A DNA stretch of 64,000 bases from Clostridium luticellarii. GTDB taxonomy: Bacteria; Bacillota; Clostridia; Clostridiales; Clostridiaceae. Below are positions 10,386 to 20,040 of this stretch, piece by piece (the stretch's first letter is position 1; every line of letters begins with the position of its first letter). Location of the stretch: NCBI RefSeq assembly GCF_002995845.1, contig NZ_PVXP01000008.1, positions 1 to 64,000 of the forward strand. The letters run 5' to 3'. The notes under the pieces were generated by a model, which ran no database searches, had not been told where the DNA came from, and saw nothing but the letters and a program-made list of their open reading frames with translations. The position numbers and the translations under genes were made by a program.

Positions 10386-11174
10386 TCAACTATTACAGAT
10401 ATTATAAATATAATCCCCAGCTTCTCTAAGCTGGCGGTAATTTTTATAATTATCACTATATACTTCAATTATACCCACTTTATTATATCCTATTTCCTTT
10501 AATTTACAAAGTATTTTTTTGTAATCCACCTCGCCCTTTCCCGGAAGAAGGCAGGAATTTTCATCATTCTTATCATTCAAATGCAGATTTTCCACATCAT
10601 TTCCCATAATATCTATATACTCCTCAGGTGTTCTACCTGACCTATAGGCCTGTTTTATATCCAGAGTAAAATATATTGGATTAGTACACTTTTCCCTAAG
10701 CTCATACAAAAAATCAGTATCGCTGGACAAACACCAGAATACATTTTCCTGGCATAATTTTACTCCCTGTTCTCCTGCTGTATCTATAAGCTTATCATAT
10801 ATATCAAAGACAAAACTCCTATTGATTTCATGAAATTTTGTACTTCTCATACCATGAAAAGTATAACACCTGGCTCCCAGCAATCCAGCTATTTTACATA
10901 CTTTTTTAAATCTTATAAAAGCATCTTCCCTTCTCCTCTTGTATCTATCAAATAGATAGGGTTCAAAAGAAGAAGAAAAAGCATGAATTGAATTTACAAC
11001 AAAATCATTTTTCAACTTTTGTTCCAAGAGCATTTTTCCAAAATCCACTTCATATTCACTGTCGCTGTTTAAAAATATCTCTCCCAATTTAAAACCCAGG
11101 CTTTTCATTAAAGCTATGCTGTTTTCCGTATTCACATAGGGATAAAAACTGGCAGAAGACAATCCTATATCCAT
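10386..11174 (-). CDS. Sugar phosphate isomerase/epimerase-like TIM barrel protein
   Basis: A 262-residue protein of the xylose isomerase-like/AP endonuclease 2 superfamily. It shows the MDIGLSSASFYPYVNTENSI start, conserved His in TFHGM, Glu in LCQENVFW, Asp in FTLDIKQAYRSG, His/Asn/Asp in NLHLNDKND, and a C-terminal Glu in VGIIEVYSD. These are the usual metal ligands of the fold. Members isomerise sugars or cyclitols or cut DNA at abasic sites; the short length and motifs favour isomerase-like proteins. It lies alone between tig and an unknown gene, so substrate context is lacking. Confidence 0.75.
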   Translation of the reverse strand: MDIGLSSASFYPYVNTENSIALMKSLGFKLGEIFLNSDSEYEVDFGKMLLEQKLKNDFVVNSIHAFSSSFEPYLFDRYKRRREDAFIRFKKVCKIAGLLGARCYTFHGMRSTKFHEINRSFVFDIYDKLIDTAGEQGVKLCQENVFWCLSSDTDFLYELREKCTNPIYFTLDIKQAYRSGRTPEEYIDIMGNDVENLHLNDKNDENSCLLPGKGEVDYKKILCKLKEIGYNKVGIIEVYSDNYKNYRQLREAGDYIYNICNS

Positions 11175-11236
11175 AATACCTCCACATTTATATTGCTGAT
11201 ATATGCTCTACCATAGAATTACTTGATAAGCAGTTG

Positions 11237-11275
11237 CTAAAATACCCAGCAGAAGACCTATGCCTCTACTGGGTG
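11237..11275 (-). terminator. Probable intrinsic terminator
   Basis: On the minus strand ACCCAGTAGA pairs with TCTGCTGGGT (one G-T pair) and is followed by ATTTT. The stem overlaps the stop codon of the 11266-12060 gene, so that gene ends inside its own terminator. Confidence 0.6.
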
Positions 11276-12060
11276 ACAGAACCTGATGCATTTACATAAA
11301 CAGCTACACCATCCTCAATTACCGTAAGCCCTTTCTCAGTTAATCCTTGAAATTTTATATCCTCTCCCTGTATATTCTGAACCATAATATGATTTTTACT
11401 CTGTATATTTTCTATCCATACATACTTTGAGGTCTTACCTATCCACGGCAGCTGACTTATATAGGCAATGTTATTGTCATCCAAAAATTTCGGTGAAGAA
11501 CACCATATATAAGAAGGATTGGCAGCTATCTGAGCATCTTTTGTTATTACAGAACCACTAGTGGATACATACTGTGTATTTGTTACATCCTGTTTGTTCC
11601 CATTTATATCCACTAAAAGCATGCTTTGAGATTTGCTGTCAAACAGTACTACATTTTTAGCAGATGGGCTTATGTCATAGGCTACACTTCCATCTCCAGG
11701 AGTAACACTTTTATATTTCTTGTCATTACCGTCACCCTGATATACCAAATTCACACTTTTTCCATCACTTAATTCTATTTTATAGTTTTTCCCTTTCTGT
11801 GTATTTTTATCTGCTGATTTGGATTTATCTATTGAAGATGTTTTTTTATTCTCATCATTATTTTTCACATTTTTATTTTCAGTAGAAATGCTGCTTTTTA
11901 TTTTGTCAGTTCCATTTACTACATCTTTAAATGCTCCTCTTACATAAATTGCAGCCAAAGCTATAGCCAATAAGCATGCTATAACAAGTATAATCAAATT
12001 TCTCTTGCGTCGTCGCATTTTTCTCTCATATTCTTTGCTAAAAATACTTGGCTTAACCAC
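11266..12060 (-). CDS. Membrane-anchored protein of unknown function
   Basis: A 264-residue protein with a very basic cytoplasmic start (EYERKMRRRKRN), a single membrane segment at about residues 22-43 and an external remainder. Residues 50-95 are a Ser/Lys/Asn-rich linker. The C-terminal 170 residues contain short beta-type repeats (VAYDISPSAKNVVLFDSKSQ, LDDNNIAYISQLPW) like a partial beta-propeller. There is no catalytic motif. It lies upstream of the isomerase-like gene in the same direction but is separated by a probable terminator. I do not recognise the family. Confidence 0.6.
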   Translation of the reverse strand: MVKPSIFSKEYERKMRRRKRNLIILVIACLLAIALAAIYVRGAFKDVVNGTDKIKSSISTENKNVKNNDENKKTSSIDKSKSADKNTQKGKNYKIELSDGKSVNLVYQGDGNDKKYKSVTPGDGSVAYDISPSAKNVVLFDSKSQSMLLVDINGNKQDVTNTQYVSTSGSVITKDAQIAANPSYIWCSSPKFLDDNNIAYISQLPWIGKTSKYVWIENIQSKNHIMVQNIQGEDIKFQGLTEKGLTVIEDGVAVYVNASGSVTQ

Positions 12061-12224
12061 TCAAAAATTCCTCCTATACTCAGTATTGAAATTATAAATT
12101 CAAATGATTATTTATAATAACACAGGCATTCATCATTTATTATAACTCAAATTTCTAAGAAATAGTACTAATTTTTTGTGAACCTTTCCAGATATCTTCC
12201 ACATAAAAAGATACATTTAAAAAC

Positions 12225-12797
12225 CTACTTGAACACCCTGCTTCCGGGTTTTACATAATCAAGCCCGGCTTTGCACATAGGACACTCCTCCGCATCATAA
12301 GTGCTTATATCCAGCTTCACCGCACTGTATACGGGATATGGTATCTTTACATCCTTCGTCCTTCTGTCAACTATGCAGCATATTCCTATAACCTTGCCTC
12401 CAAGTTTTTCTATTACCCGGGCAACTTCCAAAGATGACTTCCCTGTAGTTACCACATCTTCTGAAATCAGAATTCTTTCTCCCGGATTTATTTCAAATCC
12501 TCTCCTTATAGTCATGTCTCCATTCTGTCTCTCTGCAAATATTCCGGGTTTTCCAGTTTGTCTTGCAAGTTCATAGGAAACTATCACACCGCCCATTGCA
12601 GGTCCCACTATTTTATCAAAGTCCACATCCTTCAGTTTATCCGAGATGACAGCAAGTACTTTTTCAGCTTTGTCCGGATACTGCAGAAGTTTGGCACATT
12701 GACAGTATTTATTGCTGTGCTTACCTGAAGAGAGCAAAAAATGTCCCTCCAGAAGTGCTCCCGCAGCTTTTAAAGTATCTATAACTAAATTATCCAT
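12225..12797 (-). CDS. pyrE: Orotate phosphoribosyltransferase
   Basis: A 190-residue type I phosphoribosyltransferase converting orotate and PRPP to orotidine 5'-phosphate. The PRPP loop is [13 protein letters not shown] (about residues 110-122), and the N-terminal substrate loop [11 protein letters not shown] is typical. The clostridial form is a little shorter than the enterobacterial one. It is the last gene of the pyrimidine operon, 10 bases after pyrD, with AGGAGGAAAG before the ATG. No strong terminator was found between 12061 and 12224. Confidence 0.95.
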   Translation of the reverse strand: MDNLVIDTLKAAGALLEGHFLLSSGKHSNKYCQCAKLLQYPDKAEKVLAVISDKLKDVDFDKIVGPAMGGVIVSYELARQTGKPGIFAERQNGDMTIRRGFEINPGERILISEDVVTTGKSSLEVARVIEKLGGKVIGICCIVDRRTKDVKIPYPVYSAVKLDISTYDAEECPMCKAGLDYVKPGSRVFK

Positions 12798-12807
12798 AAC
12801 TTTCCTC

Positions 12808-13698
12808 CTAAATTATTCCTCTTATTTCATTCAAGTCCTCTATATTTTCCTTCTCCATATATCCTTCTATGCCATTTATTATGTCCAGACATATGTCGGG
12901 TTTAATAAAATTTGCAGTTCCAATCTGCACTGCAGTAGCCCCTGCCATAATGAATTCCACAGCATCCTGCCAGCTGCATATCCCTCCCATTCCAATTACG
13001 GGAACTTTTACAGCCCTCGAGACTTCATATACCATTCTAAGCGCTATGGGCTTTATTGCGGCACCTGAAAGTCCCGCAGTTATATTGTTAAATACCGCCT
13101 TTTTATTTTTTATATCCACCGCCATAGCCTTGAATGTATTTACAAGAGATATGCTGTCTGCACCTGCCTGACAGCAGCTGCAGGCCATATCCACAATATC
13201 TTCCGCATTGGGAGACAATTTTACCATGAGAGGTTTCCTACAGCTTTTTTTAACGGCTTCCACCGTCTTATAGGCTACTTCAGATTTTATTCCAAAGGCC
13301 ATGCCTCCGCTCTTTACATTGGGACAGGATATGTTGAGTTCTACAATATCCACCTCTGAAGCATTCAACTTTTCCACGGCCTCAATATATTCTTCTAAAG
13401 TACTTCCTCCAAGATTGGCTATGACAACCGTATCAAGTTTCTTCATTTTGGGCAGTTCAACTTCTATGAAATGATCCACTCCCGGATTCTGAAGTCCCAC
13501 ACTGTTTAATATACCGCCCGTAGTCTCAAAAACTCTAGTGCCGTTATTTCCCTCTTTTTTATGTAACGTGATACCCTTGGAGCATATTGCTCCCAATTTG
13601 GATACATCATAGATTTCGTTATACTCTTCTCCAAATCCAAAAGTTCCCGATGCCGCAATTACAGGATTTTTTAAATTCACACCGCATATATTAAGCAA
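12808..13698 (-). CDS. pyrD: Dihydroorotate dehydrogenase B, catalytic subunit
   Basis: A 296-residue class 1B dihydroorotate dehydrogenase (PyrDB), an FMN TIM barrel. Motifs include [13 protein letters not shown], the catalytic-loop cysteine in [12 protein letters not shown] (class 1 uses Cys), and the FMN phosphate site VPVIGMGGI plus [10 protein letters not shown]. It works as a heterotetramer with PyrK, which follows class 1B logic and sits immediately upstream. The start is TTG at 13698, with AAAGGAGC 8 bases upstream. The product feeds PyrE. Confidence 0.96.
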   Translation of the reverse strand: MLNICGVNLKNPVIAASGTFGFGEEYNEIYDVSKLGAICSKGITLHKKEGNNGTRVFETTGGILNSVGLQNPGVDHFIEVELPKMKKLDTVVIANLGGSTLEEYIEAVEKLNASEVDIVELNISCPNVKSGGMAFGIKSEVAYKTVEAVKKSCRKPLMVKLSPNAEDIVDMACSCCQAGADSISLVNTFKAMAVDIKNKKAVFNNITAGLSGAAIKPIALRMVYEVSRAVKVPVIGMGGICSWQDAVEFIMAGATAVQIGTANFIKPDICLDIINGIEGYMEKENIEDLNEIRGII

Positions 13699-13719
13699 CT
13701 GATCAAGCTCCTTTCAACT

Positions 13720-14493
13720 TCACCATATTATTTCCCTGCCGGGGAAAACCGGTCCATCTTTGCATACTCTTTTATTTCCCTTTACCGTACTGCAGGTACA
13801 CCCCAAGCAGGCTCCAATTCCACAGGCCATATGCTCTTCCATGGATACATATACTTTTACATTCTTTTTTGCGCATTCTTCCACAACTTTTTTTATCATG
13901 GGTCTTGGTCCGCAGCAAAATACAACATCGTAGGTTTCAGGCTGGAATTTATCTGTAACATATCCTCTGCTGCCCTGACTTCCAGTTTCTGTTGAAATAT
14001 ATACATTGTCAACATAAGGCTTAAATTTTCCTACAGAATACACATCATCTCTAAATCCTGAATACAAATCCAGTTCATAATCCTCCCTGTTTCCGCCGGC
14101 ATTAAAATTTTGATTCTTCATATCCGCCGCAAGGTAAAACATTGGGGCAATTCCTATTCCACCGGTTACTACAGCAATTTTACCTTTTGGAACTTCTCTT
14201 TTAAATCCGTTTCCAAGAGGACCCAGCAGATTGATTTTATCGCCTTTTTTTAACCTGCGAAGTTTTTCTGTCCCTTTTCCTACCACCTGGTATAAAAAAG
14301 TTATTCTGCCTTCTTCCAGATCATGTATGCTTATAGGCCTTCCCAGCACAAGTTCCATATCCCAGCATCTCAGCATGTAAAATTGACCCGGGATTCCTTC
14401 AAAATTTCCCTCAATCTCAAGAGAGTATATATTGTGGGATATTTTTTTATTTTCATATACCTCTTTTGTCACATACTTTAAATTATTTTCCAA
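13720..14493 (-). CDS. pyrK: Dihydroorotate dehydrogenase B electron transfer subunit
   Basis: A 257-residue FAD and [2Fe-2S] protein that passes electrons from PyrD to NAD+. The FAD-binding motif GRPISIHD and NAD-binding GGIGIAPM are clear. The C-terminal cluster ligands are in MACGIGACLGCTC followed by a later Cys (VCKDGPVF). The start is TTG at 14493 after GGAGAAG. It is the partner of the adjacent pyrD. Confidence 0.96.
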   Translation of the reverse strand: MENNLKYVTKEVYENKKISHNIYSLEIEGNFEGIPGQFYMLRCWDMELVLGRPISIHDLEEGRITFLYQVVGKGTEKLRRLKKGDKINLLGPLGNGFKREVPKGKIAVVTGGIGIAPMFYLAADMKNQNFNAGGNREDYELDLYSGFRDDVYSVGKFKPYVDNVYISTETGSQGSRGYVTDKFQPETYDVVFCCGPRPMIKKVVEECAKKNVKVYVSMEEHMACGIGACLGCTCSTVKGNKRVCKDGPVFPGREIIW

Positions 14494-14518
14494 TATATTT
14501 CTTCTCCATTCCTGTTAA

Positions 14519-15379
14519 TTATCTCAATTTCCATATGTCATCTCTCATTTTAATACACTGTTTTCTCGCACATTCCCCATAATTTTCTTCGCCATTTTCT
14601 TCATTCCTATAAGCAAGGAGTATTCCTCTTGAAGAATTTACCACACCGCCATTTCCATCTTTAAGATAAATTGAAATATCCTCTGCAGTTCCACCTTGAG
14701 CTCCATATCCGGGTATCAAAAAAAATGTGGTATTCAAACTGCTTCTAAGTCTGCTGCCCTCCTCCTGGTGAGTACAGCCTATTACTCCTCCAATGGCACT
14801 ATAGCCACAGTTTCCCATATATTTTTTCCCCATCTCATTTATCTTTTCTCCCACTACATGGTATAATTTTTTGTTTTTTTCCGTATTTAAGAATTGAAGA
14901 TCCCTGGCACCTCTGTTGGAAGTTCGTATAAGTACAAATAACCCTTTATTTCTATTTGTCACGTAGGGTATATAAGGCTCTATGGTATCAAAACCCATGT
15001 ATGGATTTACCGTTATGAAATCACTTTCAAAATCACCTTCAAAATGAGCTTTTGCATACATTTCGGCTGTTTTTGCGATATCGCCCCTTTTAATATCTGC
15101 AATGGCTATAGAATCTCTGCTTTTTATATATTTTAAAGTTCTGCTGTAGGCTCTAATACCCTCCATGCCCAGAGCTTCATAATATGCAATCTGCACCTTG
15201 TAGCAGGCTGCCACATCGCAGGTGCTGTCTATTATACTTCTGTTGAACTCAAATACTGCATCCCCCGTGCTTCCACAGGATTTAACCACATTGTCAGGTA
15301 TATATTCCAGAGCCGTATCCAGACCTACGCATACATTTCCCTTTTCCTCTACTCTATCATATAATTTATCTATGATCAC
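14519..15379 (-). CDS. pyrF: Orotidine 5'-phosphate decarboxylase (long form)
   Basis: A 286-residue OMP decarboxylase of the longer group found in clostridia and mycobacteria, giving UMP. The catalytic Lys/Asp signature ADIKRGDIAKTA is at about residues 92-103. The phosphate-binding part is IPGYGAQGG, and the GVIGCTHQEE segment is typical of the long form. GTG at 15379 is chosen because GGAGGG lies 7 bases upstream; an in-frame TTG at 15385 is too close to that site. Confidence 0.95.
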   Translation of the reverse strand: MIIDKLYDRVEEKGNVCVGLDTALEYIPDNVVKSCGSTGDAVFEFNRSIIDSTCDVAACYKVQIAYYEALGMEGIRAYSRTLKYIKSRDSIAIADIKRGDIAKTAEMYAKAHFEGDFESDFITVNPYMGFDTIEPYIPYVTNRNKGLFVLIRTSNRGARDLQFLNTEKNKKLYHVVGEKINEMGKKYMGNCGYSAIGGVIGCTHQEEGSRLRSSLNTTFFLIPGYGAQGGTAEDISIYLKDGNGGVVNSSRGILLAYRNEENGEENYGECARKQCIKMRDDIWKLR

Positions 15380-15399
15380 AAGCAATCCCTCCTAAAACA

Positions 15400-16587
15400 T
15401 CAATTTTTCCGTTCAAACACAATCTTTCCTGCTTTTATGGTCTTAAGCACCCTTCCAAATACTTTGAAGCCTTCAAAAGCAGTATTCTTGCCTCTGGATT
15501 CAAATTCACTTCCATGTATTGTATAACTGTCATCTAAATCCACCAGTATCAAATCTCCATCATATCCCGGAGCTACAAGTCCTTTTTTCACCTGTAATAT
15601 TTCAGCGGGGTTTTTAGACATCAATTCAGAAAGTCTATTTAATGTTATGTGCCCTTCTTTTACAAGTTTTGTATAACACAGGCTAAAGGCGGTCTCTATG
15701 CCGGATATTCCTGCAGCACCTTTATTCTTATCCTCTCTGGTATGGGGGGCATGATCCGTACTTATAGCATCCACCCATCCCCTTTTTATGCTGTTCACCA
15801 GATAATCCACATCGCCTTTATCCCTGATGGGTGGATTCACCCTGTAATTGTCTCCTGAAAGTATTATATGATGAGGTGTGACCTCACAGGTTACATTTAC
15901 TCCCATGCTCTTTGCCTTTATTATATATTCCATGGACTCCCTTGTGCTCACATGAGCTATATGGACAGGGCATCCCGTATAATCGGAAAATTCTATATTC
16001 CTCCAGGTCATCATATTTTCAGCAAGTCTCATATCTATGTCCGAAAGTGAATGTTCTTCTGAATGGCACATTACTATCTTTCCCAACTTTTTAGCCTTAA
16101 TCATGGCTTTCAGCATAATTTTTCCGTTCATAACATCTTTTCCGTCTTCGGATATTATTTTTACCTTTTCATCCAGCTTATCTAAATGGCTTATATCCTC
16201 TCCATCAAAATTATTGGTTATGGTAACACACTGATGTGCATCTATAAGTCCTACTTTTTTCACCTTTTTCAGTACATAATCTACAATTTTCATACTGCTG
16301 CAGGGAGGATTGGTATTTGCCATGAGATTTACCATGGTATAGCCTCCTTTAACTGCAGCCCTGCATCCACTTTCTATATCTTCTTTATATGTAAATCCCG
16401 GATCTCTGAAATGTACATGCAGATCTATCAGGGAAGGCATGAGAGTCAATCCATCCGCATCTATAACTTCACAATTTTCCTCCAAATTCTCCCCGATTCT
16501 GCTTATAGTCCCATTTTCTATATAAACATCCCCTTGAAAGCATCCGGAAGAATCCACTATCCTTGCATGTTTGATGAGAAGTTTCAT
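15400..16587 (-). CDS. pyrC: Dihydroorotase
   Basis: A 395-residue class I zinc amidohydrolase that closes carbamoyl aspartate to dihydroorotate. The metal site HVHFRDPG appears near residue 58, followed by VMCHSEEH, AHVST and the catalytic-Asp region ISTDHAPH. The start at 16587 has AGGGTGG about 7 bases upstream; the in-frame ATG at 16605 is upstream of that site. It sits fifth from the end of the operon, between pyrI and pyrF. Confidence 0.96.
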   Translation of the reverse strand: MKLLIKHARIVDSSGCFQGDVYIENGTISRIGENLEENCEVIDADGLTLMPSLIDLHVHFRDPGFTYKEDIESGCRAAVKGGYTMVNLMANTNPPCSSMKIVDYVLKKVKKVGLIDAHQCVTITNNFDGEDISHLDKLDEKVKIISEDGKDVMNGKIMLKAMIKAKKLGKIVMCHSEEHSLSDIDMRLAENMMTWRNIEFSDYTGCPVHIAHVSTRESMEYIIKAKSMGVNVTCEVTPHHIILSGDNYRVNPPIRDKGDVDYLVNSIKRGWVDAISTDHAPHTREDKNKGAAGISGIETAFSLCYTKLVKEGHITLNRLSELMSKNPAEILQVKKGLVAPGYDGDLILVDLDDSYTIHGSEFESRGKNTAFEGFKVFGRVLKTIKAGKIVFERKN

Positions 16588-16626
16588 TATATACCACCCT
16601 TTCATGTCAAGATTTCAGTTTTCACT

Positions 16627-17058
16627 TTACAAAGATGAATCCTGATATATCTGATCACAGTATGCACACCTGTATTCTCCAGTCTTTTCATCCACAAGAT
16701 TGAAAATATGAGGTATATTCTTTTCCACTGAAGTCACGCATCTTGGATTTTTGCATTTTATTATGTTTTCAACCCTGGTAGGCAATTTTAATTTTATCTT
16801 CTTATATATCTTTTCGTCTTTTATAATGTCAATAGTTATATTTGGATCTATAAATCCCAGTACGGCAAAATCCATTTCCAGGTTGTTCTCTATCTTAATT
16901 ATATCTTTTTTCCCCAGCTTGCTGCTTTCTGCATTCATTATGAGAGCCACAGAATAATCAGCCTTATCAAGTTCAAGATATTTATATATTTTCATACCGA
17001 ATCCAGCTTTTATATGATCAATTACAATTCCATTTTTTATACTGTTTATAGTAAGCAT
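16627..17058 (-). CDS. pyrI: Aspartate carbamoyltransferase regulatory chain
   Basis: A 143-residue regulatory subunit that binds nucleotides and couples to PyrB. The C-terminal zinc domain has four cysteines as C-x4-C (CKNPRC) and C-x2-C (CAYC). The N-terminal allosteric part starts [15 protein letters not shown]. Its presence means the transcarbamylase is likely an allosterically controlled holoenzyme, as in some clostridia but not Bacillus. It follows pyrB by 11 bases. Confidence 0.95.
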   Translation of the reverse strand: MLTINSIKNGIVIDHIKAGFGMKIYKYLELDKADYSVALIMNAESSKLGKKDIIKIENNLEMDFAVLGFIDPNITIDIIKDEKIYKKIKLKLPTRVENIIKCKNPRCVTSVEKNIPHIFNLVDEKTGEYRCAYCDQIYQDSSL

Positions 17059-17069
17059 TCTTTTCCCTC

Positions 17070-17990
17070 CTATTTAATTCCCAGTAATTCCATTATAAGT
17101 GCCATTCTCACGTACATCCCGTATTTCACCTGTTTAAAATAACAGGCTCTTGGATCCTGGTCAATTTCATGAGAAATCTCATTCACCCTGGGCAGAGGAT
17201 GAAGAACTATCATATTGTCTTTTGCCCCGGTCATCTTTTCTTTATCCAGTATATAGCTGTCTCGCAATCTTACATAATCCTCTTCATTGAAAAATCTTTC
17301 CTTTTGAACTCTGGTCATGTAGAGTACGTCTAAAGAGCCTATGGCAGCTTCCAGGCTGCTGGTTTCAATGTATTCAATATTTTTATTATCCAATTCTTTT
17401 TTCACATAATCGGGAATCTTCAGTTCTCTGGGAGATATCAATGTAAAATTATTATTTTCATATCTGGACATGGCTTTGATAAGAGAATGTACTGTTCTTC
17501 CAAACTTTAAATCTCCACAGCATCCTATTTTTAGATTGGACATGGTTCCTTTCATGGATTTGATGGTTAAAAGATCTGCAAGCGTCTGAGTAGGGTGTTG
17601 GTGTCCACCATCTCCTGCATTTATAACCGGTATGCTGGAATACATGGAGGCAATTTTAGGTGCCCCTTCTTTGGGATGTCTCATGGCAGCTATGTCCGCA
17701 TAGCAGCTAATTACCCTTATGGTGTCCACTATGCTCTCACCTTTTGAAACGGAGCTTGAACCTGCATCTGAAAATCCTATCACTTTTCCGCCCAGCCTCA
17801 TCATGGCCGACTCAAAACTCAATCTGGTTCTGGTACTGGGTTCATAAAATAACGTAGCCAAAAGCTTTCCCCGGCACACCTGAGAAAATTTTTCCTCATC
17901 CGAAATTATCTCATTGGCCAATCCAAGTATCTCATCAAGTTCCTCTGTTGAAAAATCCATTATGTCAATCAAATGTCTTCCTTTTAACAT
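17070..17990 (-). CDS. pyrB: Aspartate carbamoyltransferase catalytic chain
   Basis: A 306-residue enzyme joining carbamoyl phosphate and aspartate. The carbamoyl phosphate loop is [10 protein letters not shown] (about residues 51-60), with HPTQTLADL in the middle domain and [10 protein letters not shown] in the C-terminal domain. It is the first gene of the seven-gene operon. GGAGG precedes the ATG. A leader with a PyrR-like site and terminator separates it from its promoter. Confidence 0.97.
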   Translation of the reverse strand: MLKGRHLIDIMDFSTEELDEILGLANEIISDEEKFSQVCRGKLLATLFYEPSTRTRLSFESAMMRLGGKVIGFSDAGSSSVSKGESIVDTIRVISCYADIAAMRHPKEGAPKIASMYSSIPVINAGDGGHQHPTQTLADLLTIKSMKGTMSNLKIGCCGDLKFGRTVHSLIKAMSRYENNNFTLISPRELKIPDYVKKELDNKNIEYIETSSLEAAIGSLDVLYMTRVQKERFFNEEDYVRLRDSYILDKEKMTGAKDNMIVLHPLPRVNEISHEIDQDPRACYFKQVKYGMYVRMALIMELLGIK

Positions 17991-18036
17991 TTTTATTCCT
18001 CCTTCTCAGTATCTCTGTACTAAAATTTAAAGGCTC

Positions 18037-18068
18037 AAAAAAAGTGTCTCCGCATCGGGAGGCACTTT
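18037..18068 (-). terminator. Leader terminator (attenuator) of the pyr operon
   Basis: On the minus strand AAAGTG-CCTCC and GGAG-A-CACTTT form a stem followed by a T-run. It lies between the promoter and pyrB, about 50 bases before the pyrB start, so readthrough must be regulated. The position fits pyrimidine-dependent attenuation. Confidence 0.8.
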
Positions 18069-18112
18069 GATACCATACTACAATAATATTTCAAACCACT
18101 ACAGGCCTTCCC

Positions 18113-18126
18113 AGCTTCTCAGAACT
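18113..18126 (-). promoter_or_regulatory. PyrR-binding-loop-like sequence in pyr leader
   Basis: AGTTCTGAGAAGCT on the minus strand matches 12 of 14 positions of the PyrR anti-antiterminator consensus ARUCCNGNGAGGYU. It lies between the promoter and the leader terminator, as expected for PyrR control. No pyrR gene is in this window. Confidence 0.6.
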
Positions 18127-18167
18127 AGTTTTAAAGGACTTTAAAGTATTTAATTTCACTGTAGCCT

Positions 18168-18196
18168 AGGATAGCATAATTTTAATTTAAAGTCAA
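18168..18196 (-). promoter_or_regulatory. Sigma-A promoter of the pyr operon
   Basis: TTGACT, a 17-base spacer and TATCCT on the minus strand. Transcription would start near 18160 and give a leader of about 170 bases holding the PyrR-like site and terminator. Confidence 0.7.
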
Positions 18197-18208
18197 CAGT
18201 TTAATTTG

Positions 18209-18994
18209 TTATTTATTGCTAATAGGGAAAGGTGGTTCCTTTGCAACAGAACCTATTATATCAGACGCAGTTAAAAGTTGTGCATCTGTACCGGTAACCG
18301 CAATCCAATAACTACCTTCTGCACCATAAACCCCTCCTGCAGCAACAAGTTGTCCGGAAGCTCCTGTAAGAATTTCAATGGCTTCAAGCTCCGTTATGAT
18401 GTTGCCGCTTATAGGAAGCAGCCTCAATCCAGTAGTAGATGGTGAATTCACCTTGGCTGCAATTTCTCCTATATTTCCGAAAACTCGTTTTTCCAATCCA
18501 ACAGGAATTATAAGTTCTGTACGCTTTCCCATAACGGTTTGCAGAATAGGTCCGCTTGTCCCAAAAGTTGGGTTCGCAACCTGGATACCAGCCAATTTTC
18601 TTTCAGCATCAATGGCATTAGCACCTTTAAGTATAATATCTCCAAGTCCAAGATCTTGCACAACATCAAATATGGTCTTTCCCCTAATCCATTTTCCTTT
18701 TTCAATAACTATATCCATATTGAAATAAAACTCACCTTGGGTATTTATTTTTTTACCCGTCCCCAGGTTAACTCCACGGAAAAAGAATTCTTTGGAAAAA
18801 TCTCCCCTTTGTCCCATTAATGATAATAATTCCTCGGCAACATAACCATTTGTAGTTCCTCCGACAATAACAATAGTATTGCTTTCCAATGCTTTTTGTA
18901 TTTCTTCAAGAGAAACCACTGCCTTGGCAATCAATCTCTTGCCTGCAGGGACTGTAATTAGAAATTGTTTTGTCTTTAATTGATCACTTGACAT
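18209..18994 (-). CDS. Uncharacterised Gly/Ile-rich protein in KDG cluster
   Basis: A 261-residue soluble protein that I do not recognise. It contains LITVPAGKRLIAKAV at the start, a VIVGGTTNGYVAEELL stretch, FFFRGV, a GNIGEIAAKV segment and a Gly-rich C-terminal GASGQLVAAGGVYGAEGSYWIAVTG. The alternation of beta strands and Gly turns suggests a Rossmann-like or ligand-binding fold. ATG at 18994 is preferred (AAGAAGGA just upstream) over the ATG at 19012. It follows the IclR regulator by about 60 bases in the same direction, next to the kdgK-eda unit, so a role in sugar-acid metabolism is an inference from context. Confidence 0.7.
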   Translation of the reverse strand: MSSDQLKTKQFLITVPAGKRLIAKAVVSLEEIQKALESNTIVIVGGTTNGYVAEELLSLMGQRGDFSKEFFFRGVNLGTGKKINTQGEFYFNMDIVIEKGKWIRGKTIFDVVQDLGLGDIILKGANAIDAERKLAGIQVANPTFGTSGPILQTVMGKRTELIIPVGLEKRVFGNIGEIAAKVNSPSTTGLRLLPISGNIITELEAIEILTGASGQLVAAGGVYGAEGSYWIAVTGTDAQLLTASDIIGSVAKEPPFPISNK

Positions 18995-19055
18995 CTTAAT
19001 CCTTCTTCCCATATATTAATTTTTAAAAATAGAAACCGTATACTTATAAATACTT

Positions 19056-19802
19056 CTATTTTCCTCCAAGTTTTCTAGAAATCTCATTTGCTGCATCAAA
19101 CAGATGCCCAACAATGGTTTCCTTATTTGAAACTATCCTTGCTTTTAATCCGGATATACTAATAGCTGCTTCTATGTTCTTATCCACAGTAGAAATTGTC
19201 GTGGCAATACAATATAACCCGTATTCACTTTCTTCATCATCAACAGCATAACCCTGGCGTTTGAATTGTTCTAGCTGTCTAATGAGCACATTCCTATCTG
19301 TAATAGTATGTTCGGTAACTGGAGTCAATTTAATATTGGATAGGATTTCATGCTGCTCCCTTTTATTCATAGATGCTAAAAAAGCTTTTCCTAACCCAGT
19401 ATCATATAAAGGTCTATGATATCCAGGCTGAGCAGTTGTATTAACAGATCGATTTGAATCAATCTTTAATATATATACAACCTCATTCTGGGCACGGATA
19501 GCCAAAAAAGCTGTTTCCTGAACCTCTTTCACTAACTCTTGCAATATTGGCTTTGCCACAGCACTTATATCAAAGGATTCCATAGCCACTGATCCCAATT
19601 GAATTAACCTTACTCCAAGAACATATTTCTTTGCTTCATCTCGTGCAACATATCCTGAATTATATAACGTTTTAATCAAATTGGAAGTGCTGCTTTGTGG
19701 AATATCCAATTTCTTACTTATATCTGCTATAGACAATCCACTCTTATTTTTTGATAATAATTCAAAAATTTCTAATACTCTATGCGCTGATTTAACTGCC
19801 AT
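19056..19802 (-). CDS. IclR family transcriptional regulator
   Basis: A 248-residue IclR protein. The N-terminal winged helix contains SGLSIADISKKLDIPQSSTSNLIKTL (about residues 18-43). The rest is the effector-binding domain (GLGKAFLASM, YAVDDEESEYGLYCIA, AAISISG). IclR proteins often control 2-keto-3-deoxygluconate and uronate genes (the KdgR group), and this one lies just downstream of the kdgK-eda-MFS unit, so it is the likely regulator. The palindrome at 23516-23550 is a plausible target. It is separated from the transporter unit by a terminator and 238 bases. Confidence 0.9.
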   Translation of the reverse strand: MAVKSAHRVLEIFELLSKNKSGLSIADISKKLDIPQSSTSNLIKTLYNSGYVARDEAKKYVLGVRLIQLGSVAMESFDISAVAKPILQELVKEVQETAFLAIRAQNEVVYILKIDSNRSVNTTAQPGYHRPLYDTGLGKAFLASMNKREQHEILSNIKLTPVTEHTITDRNVLIRQLEQFKRQGYAVDDEESEYGLYCIATTISTVDKNIEAAISISGLKARIVSNKETIVGHLFDAANEISRKLGGK

Positions 19803-19980
19803 TTTTTTCTCCTAAATTTAATATATTTTAATAATTCTACTCAAAGTAAAATAAATTTTTCGTATTTAAACCTAGCAAGGCAATAAGATAACTCTATTTT
19901 ATTATTATACATGATTAAATTTAAAATTGGCAAATTAACTAAATATTCTATAATTATTATCAATAAAATGCATAAACAAT

Positions 19981-20013
19981 ATACCTGGATTTCATTTAAA
20001 CAAATCCAGGTAT
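19981..20013 (-). terminator. Probable terminator of the kdgK-eda-MFS-yhcH unit
   Basis: ATACCTGGATTT and AAATCCAGGTAT form a perfect 12-bp stem with a 9-base loop. It lies 27 bases past the stop of the last gene of the unit. The T-run on the minus strand is short (ATTGTTT). Confidence 0.7.
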
Positions 20014-20040
20014 ATAAAAAAATTATATTTTCTCCCTATT

